Notes: generated by a model not told the origin, from the sequence alone. DNA of 22,893 nt from Nitrospiraceae bacterium UBA2600 (GCA_002339325.1 DDKK01000042.1:1-22893), one strand, 5' to 3'. Numbered from the stretch's first letter, positions 1 through 6,764 are shown. Numbers and translations are program-made.

Positions 1-27
1 CGGGTTCGATTCCCGCCGCCTCCACCA
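1..27 (+). ncRNA. 3' end of a tRNA-like gene: tmRNA (ssrA) or tRNA-Ala
   Basis: The T-arm (stem CGGG/CCCG seen, loop TTCGATT), the 3' acceptor strand CGCCTCC at 17-23, discriminator A at 24 and an encoded CCA at 25-27 are all present. The 5' part lies outside the window, so there is no anticodon to read. T at the position equivalent to 70 would pair with G3 of a GGGGGCG 5' strand. A G3:U70 pair is the alanine identity element, shared by tRNA-Ala and tmRNA. The GC-rich T-stem resembles that of many tmRNAs, so I lean slightly to tmRNA, but tRNA-Ala is not excluded. Certain as a tRNA-like 3' end; identity is inferred. Confidence 0.8.
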
Positions 28-95
28 AAAATTTAACAATATTCAAATGTAAAATCTTACTTTTTCAACTAATCAGTCAAGTTTGTCTATCAAAG

Positions 96-104
96 TGCTA
101 TAAT
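96..104 (+). promoter_or_regulatory. Possible extended -10 promoter
   Basis: TGCTATAAT is a perfect -10 hexamer with the TG extension. No -35 hexamer stands at the usual distance (TTGTCT at 83-88 is too close). The expected transcription start coincides with an ATG at 110. Such matches arise by chance in DNA this AT-rich, so confidence is low. Confidence 0.3.
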
Positions 105-109
105 ATTTT

Positions 110-208
110 ATGCGAAAAATAATATTTGCTTTAGGGATTTTAGGATTGTCTTTAAGATTTATTAAATCATCGGCTGAGACTGTCAAGTGGATTATAAAGA
201 AAAGGTAA
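110..208 (+). CDS. Possible 32-aa hydrophobic/cationic peptide, leaderless
   Basis: An open frame of 32 codons starts with ATG at 110 and ends with TAA at 206-208. The peptide has a hydrophobic N-terminal half (MRKIIFALGILGLSLRF) and a lysine/arginine end (WIIKKR), like a small membrane peptide or a remnant signal sequence. There is no Shine-Dalgarno site, but the extended -10 at 96-104 would start transcription at or next to the ATG, which would make a leaderless message. It lies between the tRNA-like gene and the end of the minus-strand operon. It may be a chance ORF or the left-over start of a lost gene. No family is recognised. Confidence 0.2.
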   Translation: MRKIIFALGILGLSLRFIKSSAETVKWIIKKR

Positions 209-251
209 AATCAATCTCAATTTAAGATTAATGGTAGAATGCATTTTGTAT

Positions 252-656
252 TTATTTTGATTGCTCTATATAATGATTTTCCCATTTTCTATTGCGAAAA
301 TTCTTATTCAGGATGGGAAAGAGCATGATAAGGAAAAACCATAGAACCCACCAAATATCACTCCATTTAAATTCATATGATTGGAAAGCAGTGAATGACC
401 ACAACATCCATAGTCCCGTTAAAATGAACATGCCATAAATTGGAAGTAGAAGTTTCCAATAGGGTGTTTTTGTGAAACGCCATGGAACAAAATAGAATAT
501 TACAAAGCAAATAATAAATGTCAAAAAAAGCCCTGTTAATCCCTCTGTCCATCTATTCTGAAATAGAAAAATAATTGAAATAATTGGAACGAAAAGGAAT
601 CCTCCGCACAAACCACCTAACCATCCGATTTTTTCGCCTTTTCTGCCTTTTGACAT
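252..656 (-). CDS. Small multi-spanning membrane protein, unknown function
   Basis: 134 residues starting at MSKGRKGEKIGWLGG. This start is preferred over one 11 codons upstream because GGAGGA sits 8 nt before it. About four hydrophobic segments are seen, near residues 14-33, 37-58, 68-88 and 100-117, with short polar links and a charged C-terminus (NKNFRNRKW). This suggests an inner-membrane protein with small loops. It is the last gene of a three-gene minus-strand operon, 22 nt after the stop of the secreted protein upstream. No catalytic motif is visible. The family is not recognised, and a function would be a guess. Confident that it is a gene. Confidence 0.8.
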   Translation of the reverse strand: MSKGRKGEKIGWLGGLCGGFLFVPIISIIFLFQNRWTEGLTGLFLTFIICFVIFYFVPWRFTKTPYWKLLLPIYGMFILTGLWMLWSFTAFQSYEFKWSDIWWVLWFFLIMLFPILNKNFRNRKWENHYIEQSK

Positions 657-678
657 GATTAGTTCCTCCAAAAAATAT

Positions 679-1626
679 TTAATATCCACCTTCTATGTAA
701 ACTGTAAAATCTAAAAATTCTATATCTGGACAGCCATTTTCTTTTGGTATGGGTTTGAATTTTTCAATTTTTAATGTTCCCCTGCCGAATCTTTCAATTT
801 CTCCTATTTTATCAGGTGTTACTTGTTCCTTTGCTTCAGCGCCTCCAATGGTTTTCCCTACTTCCGGTGAAAAAATAAACTTTCTTGGATTTTCAGGACC
901 TCTCTCTGCATTATATTCTCGCATGGTGCAGTCTTCTGGATTTTCCATCAAATGCCAGCCTTCTATGTATCTCGGATTCGGAATGAAATGAAAGGGTGGA
1001 GTTAGTCGGGCGATGTTTTCATCTCTACCGTGCTCTTTTATGACTATTTCCCAGCCATCTGAAAAAGGTTTAAGTATAAATTCAAAACGATCACCAAAGT
1101 TTTTATGAAAGCTTTCTCCTCTTTTTACATGCCCTCTAAATTTAACTTTAAAAGCTGGATATTTGAACTTTTTTTTGAAGGTATCAATTGGCATTTTTTT
1201 AATTTGTGACATATTTCCATCAATACTACCAATAACTTCATCATTTTCTACTTTAAGCCAGTACTCTCCACAGTGAGATAAAGCATATCCTATCCCTGGT
1301 TTTGAACCTTGCCCATTGAGAGCCAATATCCATCTACTTCCCGGAGGAAAATTCTCAAGCGTTGGACGGCAATGCATGCCATCTCCCATCTGAATAAGAA
1401 GAGCTGAATCCAGAATACCACCTTTTAGAGTTTCTTCAACCAAAACAGTCATAGCTGGAGATTTTTCAGGATAATGTCTGATTACTTTGCATAAAATCAC
1501 AAGCGGTGAATCTTTTGATGCAGAAAGAAAAGGACCTTCCCAATTGCATGAACATGCATTTAAGTTTGAGATAGCGATAGATAAAGAGAGAATTAAAGTT
1601 ATGAAAAATATTGATATTTTTTTCAT
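679..1626 (-). CDS. Secreted protein with NTR/TIMP-like N-terminal domain
   Basis: 315 residues from the ATG at 1626, with GGGAG 9 nt upstream inside the end of the preceding gene. The signal peptide is MKKISIFFITLILSLSIAIS, followed by NLNACSC. The C-x-C at the mature N-terminus, a stretch about residues 40-130 with a beta pattern (VILCKV, VLVEETLKGG, WILAL), and further cysteines (MHCR, SHCGEYW) resemble bacterial netrin/TIMP-type (NTR, OB-fold) modules. The C-terminal half (about 155-315) is a separate domain with motifs DRFEFIL, RLTPPFHFIPNPR and IEGWHLM that I do not assign. LNAC is a poor lipobox, so a lipoprotein is possible but not favoured. The upstream gene stops 1 nt before this start, indicating translational coupling. 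Substrate or partner unknown. Confidence 0.8.
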   Translation of the reverse strand: MKKISIFFITLILSLSIAISNLNACSCNWEGPFLSASKDSPLVILCKVIRHYPEKSPAMTVLVEETLKGGILDSALLIQMGDGMHCRPTLENFPPGSRWILALNGQGSKPGIGYALSHCGEYWLKVENDEVIGSIDGNMSQIKKMPIDTFKKKFKYPAFKVKFRGHVKRGESFHKNFGDRFEFILKPFSDGWEIVIKEHGRDENIARLTPPFHFIPNPRYIEGWHLMENPEDCTMREYNAERGPENPRKFIFSPEVGKTIGGAEAKEQVTPDKIGEIERFGRGTLKIEKFKPIPKENGCPDIEFLDFTVYIEGGY

Positions 1627-1627
1627 T

Positions 1628-1900
1628 TTATGGTCTCCCTTGACCTTCAATGTAAACATATTTCTGCATATCCAAGTTGTCGGCAATACATAGGATTAAT
1701 GGATTTTTAGATTGTCGTGCTTTTTTTAAAGCGATCTTGTATTGCTTTGCAAGAATTGGCAAAAGATTCTTTTGATTGTTTAAAATTGCTGCTTCGTATC
1801 CTGCTCGTAGACGATGGGCTTTGAAGAGATAAAGAAAAGGAGCTATTGGTGTTTTTGGTTTTTCTCTTAGCCAATAATCTACAAAATTAGCTTCACTCAA
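1628..1900 (-). CDS. Short hypothetical protein, possibly N-terminally truncated
   Basis: 90 residues with a TTG start at 1900, supported by GGGAG 5 nt upstream. An in-frame TAA at 1931-1933 rules out a longer N-terminus here. The protein is basic and helical (FLYLFKAHRLRAGYEA, KQYKIALKKARQSK) and ends in YVYIEGQGRP. It has no signal peptide and no membrane segment. The sequence looks like the C-terminal part of a longer hypothetical protein; that is an impression and I cannot verify it. It is the first gene of the 1900-252 operon and its stop lies 1 nt from the next start. Function unknown. Confidence 0.65.
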   Translation of the reverse strand: MSEANFVDYWLREKPKTPIAPFLYLFKAHRLRAGYEAAILNNQKNLLPILAKQYKIALKKARQSKNPLILCIADNLDMQKYVYIEGQGRP

Positions 1901-1991
1901 AATTTCTCCCTTGTTGAAAGGATAACATAATTATTTTGAATATTAAAAATTTTAAGAAAAAAGTTTAAAATATTTTTCAATGAGGTTTTTA

Positions 1992-2021
1992 TTGGGTATT
2001 TTAGCGTGCTATACTTATAAT
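1992..2021 (+). promoter_or_regulatory. Sigma-70 type promoter for candidate small RNA
   Basis: TTGGGT at 1992-1997 and TATAAT at 2016-2021 are separated by 18 nt. The predicted start is near 2028. No long ORF follows; a terminator hairpin ends at 2162, so the likely product is a short RNA. Confidence 0.5.
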
Positions 2022-2027
2022 GTAATA

Positions 2028-2162
2028 ATGCAGGAAAATAACTCTAAATAAAAGAAGAGAGGATAGAGAATAAAAAAATATTTTTTAAGGAATTTTACCA
2101 TGATGCAGTTTTTAAAAAATAGAAAAAGCTGATAAAGGGAAAAGCATTGGAATTCCCTTTTT
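2028..2162 (+). ncRNA. Candidate small RNA of about 135 nt
   Basis: The segment is bounded by a promoter (1992-2021) and a rho-independent terminator (2134-2162) and contains no substantial gene. It includes a purine-rich stretch (AAGAAGAGAGGATAGAGAA), a perfect AAAAAATATTTTTT palindrome, and a ten-codon frame MMQFLKNRKS starting at 2100 behind AAGGA. It could therefore be a regulatory RNA or the message of a micropeptide. No known RNA family is recognised. The start is inferred from promoter spacing only. Confidence 0.4.
2134..2162 (+). terminator. Rho-independent terminator of the candidate small RNA
   Basis: AAAGGGAA (2134-2141) pairs with TTCCCTTT (2153-2160) around an 11-nt loop. The descending arm runs into TTTTT at 2158-2162. 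Confidence 0.55.
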
Positions 2163-2361
2163 GAATATAAAATTTTAGTATCTTTATAAATGTAATATAG
2201 AATTTTTTCTATTAATATTATAGAATATAATTTATATTACTCCGCATTTTCCTATTGATTTCATTCTTTAATTTTGCTTAAGGAATATTTAAAAAGAAAT
2301 ATTAGTTGGTAATTTCCTTAAAGATGATAAAAAAAATAAAGGATATTTAAAGGGTATTCAT
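2163..2361. other. AT-rich intergenic stretch with an inverted repeat
   Basis: No gene is seen. The sequence is very AT-rich. An inverted repeat TTAAGGAA (2278-2285) / TTCCTTAA (2314-2321), with inner arms AATATTT (2284-2290) and AAATATT (2297-2303), lies downstream of the deacetylase-family stop codon. It may help end that transcript, but it has no clear T-run. Confidence 0.5.
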
Positions 2362-3474
2362 CTATTTCATGGATGTCCAGTATTCTTTTAAATGTTCTTT
2401 AAGTTCCCTTACCATTGTCTTTGTAGCTTCATAGGCAGGATCTTGTTTAAAATTTTCTGGTATAGGTTCGGGTTCTTCAATTTCTATATCTATTCCAATC
2501 AGACCGCATATAAGCGAAAGCCACCCAGGACCTATGGCTTTTTCATTGTATCCCGAGGCAATGGCGTCTATGACTTTGCCATCACATATATCACCCAGTT
2601 TGCTTGTGTATTGCCCTATTTTTCTAAAGTCAGCGATTGTAAGCCCAAGATAAGTTAGAGAATCATTCCAGTAAGGGTCTGTTCCTCCATATCTAATTAT
2701 TATTTCAGGCTTAAACTCTTCAGCAACAGGGAAAATAATATTTTCAAAAATATACTGATAGGAATCCCAGCAAGCACCTGGCAGTAAAGGACAGTTTATT
2801 GTAAAACCCTTTCCATCTCCTTCTCCAATCTGCCAAAGAAAGCCTGTTCCAGGATAGATTGTTTTAGGGTCCTGATGTATGTCTATAAATAACACCCTTG
2901 GGTCATTATAAAAATATTCCATACTACCATTTCCAGCATGGGCATCTGTGTCCAGAATTAAAATTCTTTTCAATGAATATTTTTCTATCAAATACTTTGC
3001 TCCGAAAGCAATATCATTGTAAATACAGAAACCCTCACCAAAAGAAGGTCTTGCATGGTGAAGTCCACCACCAATTGAAATAGCCTTTTTAAGTTTGCTT
3101 TCCTGAACTAAATCACAGGCTTTTTTCATCTGACCAAGAATAAATCTTGCAGAGTTTTCAATATTGCCAGGATTTTCTCCTGGTATATTGTCTATGCTAA
3201 GGAAACCACCAGAAAGTGCTACAAAGGAATTTATCTCTCCTTTATGGGCTAATTCATAAAAATTTTTTACATATTCTATGTATTCTTCTGAGCATATTAA
3301 GAGTAAATCCTCTTCACTTACAGGTTCAGCTTCTAAAATTTCATAATCAATCTTGTCTTTAAGTTTCTCTTTTAAAAATTTAAAAAATATATTGTAACGA
3401 CTTCCTCTGAAAGGATGTCCTATACCAAAGTCATACTCTCTTATCATCTCTGAAAAAAGTATCTTTACTTTCAT
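2362..3474 (-). CDS. Histone deacetylase/AcuC-family Zn hydrolase
   Basis: 370 residues, the usual length for bacterial members of the arginase/deacetylase fold. Such enzymes remove acetyl or other acyl groups from lysines, polyamines or small amides using one zinc ion. The active site appears complete: tandem His139-His140 in GGGLHHARP, zinc ligands Asp177 and His179 in DTDAHAGNG, the third ligand Asp266 in RYGGTDPYWND, and the likely transition-state Tyr309 in SGYN. No signal peptide is present, so it is cytoplasmic. The gene stands alone. TATAAT on the minus strand at 3511-3506 is a possible -10 with no good -35. No Shine-Dalgarno precedes the ATG; the leader instead reads TTCCTCCTATTTTGAAA. 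The substrate cannot be told; acetoin or acetylpolyamine links are only family precedents. Confidence 0.88.
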   Translation of the reverse strand: MKVKILFSEMIREYDFGIGHPFRGSRYNIFFKFLKEKLKDKIDYEILEAEPVSEEDLLLICSEEYIEYVKNFYELAHKGEINSFVALSGGFLSIDNIPGENPGNIENSARFILGQMKKACDLVQESKLKKAISIGGGLHHARPSFGEGFCIYNDIAFGAKYLIEKYSLKRILILDTDAHAGNGSMEYFYNDPRVLFIDIHQDPKTIYPGTGFLWQIGEGDGKGFTINCPLLPGACWDSYQYIFENIIFPVAEEFKPEIIIRYGGTDPYWNDSLTYLGLTIADFRKIGQYTSKLGDICDGKVIDAIASGYNEKAIGPGWLSLICGLIGIDIEIEEPEPIPENFKQDPAYEATKTMVRELKEHLKEYWTSMK

Positions 3475-3529
3475 TTCAAAATAGGAGGAACTTTATGAAT
3501 ACTTAATTATAAGTCCCTATTTAAAATTT

Positions 3530-3967
3530 TTATTTGCAAAAAACTCTGACAGAACTTATTTTGTCATTCCACCATGTTCCGCCAAGATCTTGTTGAATTA
3601 ATCTGTCAGTATAACCATTTTCACGCTTTACACTTTTACCCCCAAAATTGACATGTTCATAGTAGTAGAATTTAGTTTTATAACCGATTACATAGCAAGA
3701 AATACTATCTCCAAGATTTGTTCCATCGGGCCAATTTTTTGTACTAATTCTTGGCCATTCATTTTGATTTTGTCCGTCAAAACAATAATAATTTGGTCCT
3801 TTACATCCGCTATCCTTATATACAACCACTTCGCAACTATCTGGATGACATTTGTTAGCAGTAGAATCCCATCTGCATGCATAAGAGGAGATAGAATAAA
3901 TTAGAGTAAATCCTAAAAGCATAATTAATAGTGCTATCCATTTTTTCTTAAATAAAAAGATTTTCAT
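3530..3967 (-). CDS. Secreted beta/gamma-crystallin domain protein
   Basis: 145 residues from the ATG at 3967, which has AGGAGGTG just upstream; a start six codons earlier lacks this. The signal peptide MKIFLFKKKWIALLIMLLGF reaches about Ala30. The C-terminal part has a beta/gamma-crystallin Greek-key pattern: FYYYEHVNFGGKSV (100-113), then WWNDKISSVRV (132-142). NDKISS fits the calcium-binding consensus N/D-N/D-x-x-S/T-S exactly. A first, weaker Greek key is suggested by VVVYKDSGCKG and GDSISCYVIG. Seven cysteines (31, 40, 45, 55, 62, 91, 144) suggest disulfides outside the cytoplasm. Likely a calcium-stabilised exported protein, either structural or inhibitor-like. The partner is unknown. 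Confidence 0.85.
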   Translation of the reverse strand: MKIFLFKKKWIALLIMLLGFTLIYSISSYACRWDSTANKCHPDSCEVVVYKDSGCKGPNYYCFDGQNQNEWPRISTKNWPDGTNLGDSISCYVIGYKTKFYYYEHVNFGGKSVKRENGYTDRLIQQDLGGTWWNDKISSVRVFCK

Positions 3968-4025
3968 TTTTTCACCTCCTACCATTATTAAAAATCATTT
4001 TAGCATAGTTAAAGTTATGAAAAGA

Positions 4026-4056
4026 GGCGATGCGAAGAAAATATTTTTTCATCGCC
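4026..4056 (-). terminator. Hairpin after the Cys-rich secreted protein gene
   Basis: GGCGATG (4026-4032) pairs with CATCGCC (4050-4056), and the loop is itself A/T self-complementary (AAAATATTTT). On the minus strand it lies 13 nt past the stop at 4069 and is followed by TCTTTTC. The T-tract is weak, so this may be a terminator or an RNA-stabilising hairpin. Confidence 0.45.
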
Positions 4057-4068
4057 CCAATAAAAATT

Positions 4069-4611
4069 TTACTTTATTGGTTTACCAGTTACCGGGTCTG
4101 TCAGAGGAGGTTCCTTATAAGCGCCTGAACATTGACAGTTAATTAAGGGTTTTTTATTATACTTGCCTTCATAATAAAAATTACAAGTACAATTTCTATT
4201 AAGTGTTTTAGATGCTGTCATAGAAATTTTTTTCTGTAATTTTTCCATTTCTGGAAATGTCAGGTGATCATTCGTAGAATCAGACTCAATGACTGACGTC
4301 GATTTTGGCTTAACTGGTATGTAGAGTTCATTAAATGGTTTTTCCACGCTTTTTTGATGAGGACAACTCCATAGAAGGTAACGAGGTTTATAATCTTTTT
4401 TTCCTTCTGGATTCTCGTTAGCGCTTTTCGGTTTTTCACTGTCTATATGGCCTGGCGTTTTCAAAAGATAGCCTTCGCATTTAAAAATTATGCTACTTAT
4501 TGCAGAATCCTCTTGCTGTCCTAATTTAGTTTTACTACTTGGCGTTTCAGCAAAGACATTAATACTAAAAATAAGAAGAAAAATACAAAAGAATATAGTT
4601 ACAAATTTCAT
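4069..4611 (-). CDS. Secreted Cys-rich hypothetical protein
   Basis: 180 residues with a clear signal peptide (MKFVTIFFCIFLLIFSINVFA, cleavage after Ala21) and GGAG 8 nt before the ATG. The mature protein is hydrophilic, low in predicted helix, and rich in Lys, Pro and Ser. Cysteines occur in FKCEG, WSCPH, NCTCNF and NCQCSG. The paired C-x-C motifs near the end suggest disulfides or metal binding. No known family is recognised. It lies 21 nt downstream of the 4633-5406 gene on the same strand, probably in one transcript, so the two products may act together. Confidence 0.75.
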   Translation of the reverse strand: MKFVTIFFCIFLLIFSINVFAETPSSKTKLGQQEDSAISSIIFKCEGYLLKTPGHIDSEKPKSANENPEGKKDYKPRYLLWSCPHQKSVEKPFNELYIPVKPKSTSVIESDSTNDHLTFPEMEKLQKKISMTASKTLNRNCTCNFYYEGKYNKKPLINCQCSGAYKEPPLTDPVTGKPIK

Positions 4612-4632
4612 TGCATAGCTCCTTTTATAAAA

Positions 4633-5406
4633 TTAAGCAATCCATGCTATAAAAACTGCAACAGCTGCTGTTCTACAGCCATACCTCCACCACCTACTCA
4701 GTTCTCCACACCAATCCCACGCTTTTTGAAAATTATTCCATTGCTGATATGCAGCATCAGCGCCTAAAACAATAACACATGCAACGCATGCAGGATTTAC
4801 TGCTGGACACAAAGGTATACATGGTCTCAGATTCGCTGCTTCTGCTGAAGGAATTATAAACTCCATGATATAATTAAAAGCTTTTGCAAATAAGTCTGGA
4901 TATTGTTTTTTATATTCTTTTCTTGCGGGTTCACTTAAAAACTTATAAAATTCTTCTCTTTCTTCTTTTGTCATGCTTTTTAAAATTTCCGGAGCTAACT
5001 TGATTTCACCGGATTTGATTTTGTCATCAATTCTATTTGCTTTTTTCTCAAGTTCCTTAAATTTTTTCTCATGCTCTGATGCCATTTTTTCATAATTTGC
5101 TATAACTTTTTCCATTCCCTGATTTTCTGTTCCTTTAGAGTCAACCCACTTTTTTGTCATATCAGGTAAAGCAGATGACGATTTTCTAATTCTTTTGGCA
5201 TAATCCATTAAAATTTTATTGTATTGCCCGCCATTTTTTTCAGTTATTAGTCTACTCTTTTCCATGTCATCAAGTAGAGAATTAAGTTTGTCAGGAACAG
5301 ACCTTAGACTTTCTATTTCCTTATTCATTTTAGACACAGCATCTGCATATACATTTGAACCTATAAAAATAGAACAAAAGATTAATACCAACAATAATTT
5401 TTTCAT
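4633..5406 (-). CDS. Exported coiled-coil protein with Cys-rich hydrophobic C-terminal peptide
   Basis: 257 residues from the ATG at 5406, which has AAAGGAGGAG directly upstream; a start ten codons earlier is less likely. The signal peptide ends at VYA (19-21). Residues 22-175 are charged and helical, with coiled-coil character (EHEKKFKELEKKANRIDDKI). A hydrophobic stretch YIMEFIIP is followed by SAEA (187-190), which resembles a second signal-peptidase-type site. The last 67 residues are hydrophobic, with Cys at 196, 200, 207, 210, 233 and 244, and end in AAVAVFIAWIA. A leader plus long helical spacer plus Cys-rich hydrophobic tail recalls two-part precursors such as halocin C8, but the cysteine spacing differs and I see no homology. 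Function unknown. Confidence 0.75.
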   Translation of the reverse strand: MKKLLLVLIFCSIFIGSNVYADAVSKMNKEIESLRSVPDKLNSLLDDMEKSRLITEKNGGQYNKILMDYAKRIRKSSSALPDMTKKWVDSKGTENQGMEKVIANYEKMASEHEKKFKELEKKANRIDDKIKSGEIKLAPEILKSMTKEEREEFYKFLSEPARKEYKKQYPDLFAKAFNYIMEFIIPSAEAANLRPCIPLCPAVNPACVACVIVLGADAAYQQWNNFQKAWDWCGELSRWWRYGCRTAAVAVFIAWIA

Positions 5407-5533
5407 TTTTCTCCTCCTTTTTTTAGATGAGTTCAAATTTTTATTAATTTTATTAAAAATTATCAGTAAATTTTGTTTTTTACAATAGTATTTATATTTA
5501 TATGCAAATAAAAAATTTTTATATTATGCTATC

Positions 5534-5562
5534 TTGAAGATTTATAGTAAAAAATATATAAT
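5534..5562 (+). promoter_or_regulatory. Sigma-70 type promoter for the tandem secreted-protein genes
   Basis: TTGAAG (5534-5539) and TATAAT (5557-5562) are separated by exactly 17 nt. The predicted start near 5569 gives a leader of about 45 nt to the ATG at 5614. This lies in the 207-bp region between the divergent genes. Confidence 0.6.
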
Positions 5563-5613
5563 CAAAAAATTTTAAAAAATGTGAGAAATTAAAAGAAAAG
5601 GAAGATGTTATTT

Positions 5614-6096
5614 ATGATTAAAAAGTTTTTAATTATAATTTTAATAGCTTATTTTTTGATTTTTTTTGCCTCGGAAGGGCAAACACTTACACCTTTACCT
5701 TGCGGTGATGTTCTGCTTGGAGGTTTTCCAGAAGCTCAATCGCCAGATGGATTTATTCTTGGCATGGGTGGTGTCTATGCAAATTCTAAAAATGTTAAGG
5801 TTGGAGATGTAATTTGTGTTAGATTCAATCTTATGCATAACTCATCTAAAGTTATCAAATTTGACTCCAATGGAGTTTTTGTTGGTGCAAGATGGAACTC
5901 TACAACGGATGCTAACAACAGGGATTTCGGCCATCAATACAGAAACTATTCTTGGTCTCCAAATCAGAAATTTATTAATTTTATGGCAACAAGAGTAGTT
6001 GACAAACGGGGAGTGTGGAGATTCTGGCCTGCTTATCACATTAATGGACATTACGGACCTTTCAGATGGCACGAAATTGTAGTAAATGTACAGTAA
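5614..6096 (+). CDS. Secreted beta-rich protein, tandem paralogue 1
   Basis: 160 residues. The ATG at 5614 is chosen over 5605 because AAGGAAG is properly spaced only from the later codon. The signal peptide is MIKKFLIIILIAYFLIFF. The mature part has an Ig-like beta pattern and shares with the next gene a motif running from NGVFVGARWNSTTDANN to DFGHQYR, then WRFWPAY and GPFRWHE near the C-terminus. There are only two cysteines and no catalytic motif. It is probably a surface or periplasmic binding or adhesion module, which is an inference. It is the first gene after the 5534-5562 promoter. The family is not recognised. Confidence 0.8.
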   Translation: MIKKFLIIILIAYFLIFFASEGQTLTPLPCGDVLLGGFPEAQSPDGFILGMGGVYANSKNVKVGDVICVRFNLMHNSSKVIKFDSNGVFVGARWNSTTDANNRDFGHQYRNYSWSPNQKFINFMATRVVDKRGVWRFWPAYHINGHYGPFRWHEIVVNVQ

Positions 6097-6170
6097 GGTG
6101 AATTTAAAAAATGCATTTTTACATTCTTTGTTTTTATTTTCAAACTTATAAGGAAAGGAGAGAGTAAAAA

Positions 6171-6668
6171 ATGTTAAGAAAATTTCTTTTAATTCTCACT
6201 GTTTTTATTATTTTGTTTGTTCTAACAGATTTGAATCTACAAGCACAACAACGACCAAGTCCACCACCTAAGCCTGGAACTGAAATAGAGTTAGGTAGAT
6301 TCCCTGTTGATACATCTCGTCATGGTTTACAACTTGTAAAAGGATTTGTGACGGGTATTTATCCAATAAAAGTAGGAACAACAATTAAAGTATATTTTGT
6401 ACTAAAAAATGTATCGGGCAGAGACATTAATTTCGGGTCTAACGGAGTGTTTGTAGGAGCAAGATGGAATTCAACAACCGATGCAAATAACAGAGACTTT
6501 GGTCATCAATATAGGAGTTACACGTTGAGAAACGGACAAGCAATTACACTTAACGCCTCTATTACTGTTAATGAGGCAGGCACATGGAGATTTTGGCCCG
6601 CCTATAACATAGGTAATGGATATGGTCCTTTCAGATGGCATGAGGTCGTTGTGGAAGTAGGTATGTAA
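6171..6668 (+). CDS. Secreted beta-rich protein, tandem paralogue 2
   Basis: 165 residues with AGGAAAGGAGAG upstream of the ATG. The signal peptide ends near LQA (about residue 25), followed by a proline-rich linker QQRPSPPPKPG. The domain is homologous to that of the preceding gene: the 25-residue motif beginning NGVFVGARW is identical, and WRFWPAY and GPFRWHE are shared, while the N-terminal halves have diverged. The gene follows its paralogue by 74 nt, probably on the same message, and is followed by a terminator. It has no cysteine, unlike the first copy. Function unknown; the strong conservation implies a binding surface. Confidence 0.82.
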   Translation: MLRKFLLILTVFIILFVLTDLNLQAQQRPSPPPKPGTEIELGRFPVDTSRHGLQLVKGFVTGIYPIKVGTTIKVYFVLKNVSGRDINFGSNGVFVGARWNSTTDANNRDFGHQYRSYTLRNGQAITLNASITVNEAGTWRFWPAYNIGNGYGPFRWHEVVVEVGM

Positions 6669-6681
6669 TTTTTTAATTTTT

Positions 6682-6716
6682 AAACCTCCTTAGGCTTTTA
6701 TTTATGAGGTTTTTTA
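6682..6716 (+). terminator. Rho-independent terminator after the tandem paralogues
   Basis: AAACCTC (6682-6688) pairs with GAGGTTT (6706-6712), and the descending arm continues as a T-run to 6715. It starts 14 nt after the stop codon. Confidence 0.6.
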
Positions 6717-6764
6717 TTTGTTATAGTGAAGATTAAGTCTGACATTTCGTGAGGGGTAGAAGTT

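Noticed and set aside
749..991. Plus-strand open frame of 80 codons
   Set aside because: Lies wholly opposite the secreted NTR-like gene, with no ribosome site and no sensible protein features; a shadow frame.
2278..2321. Inverted repeat downstream of the deacetylase-family gene as a terminator
   Set aside because: The arms are A/T-rich, the loop is long and no T-run follows on the minus strand; kept only as a described intergenic feature.
3484..3506. AGGAGG followed by ATG AAT ACT TAA on the plus strand, like a tiny translated frame
   Set aside because: Only three codons long and overlapping the likely leader of the minus-strand deacetylase gene; no support for a real product.
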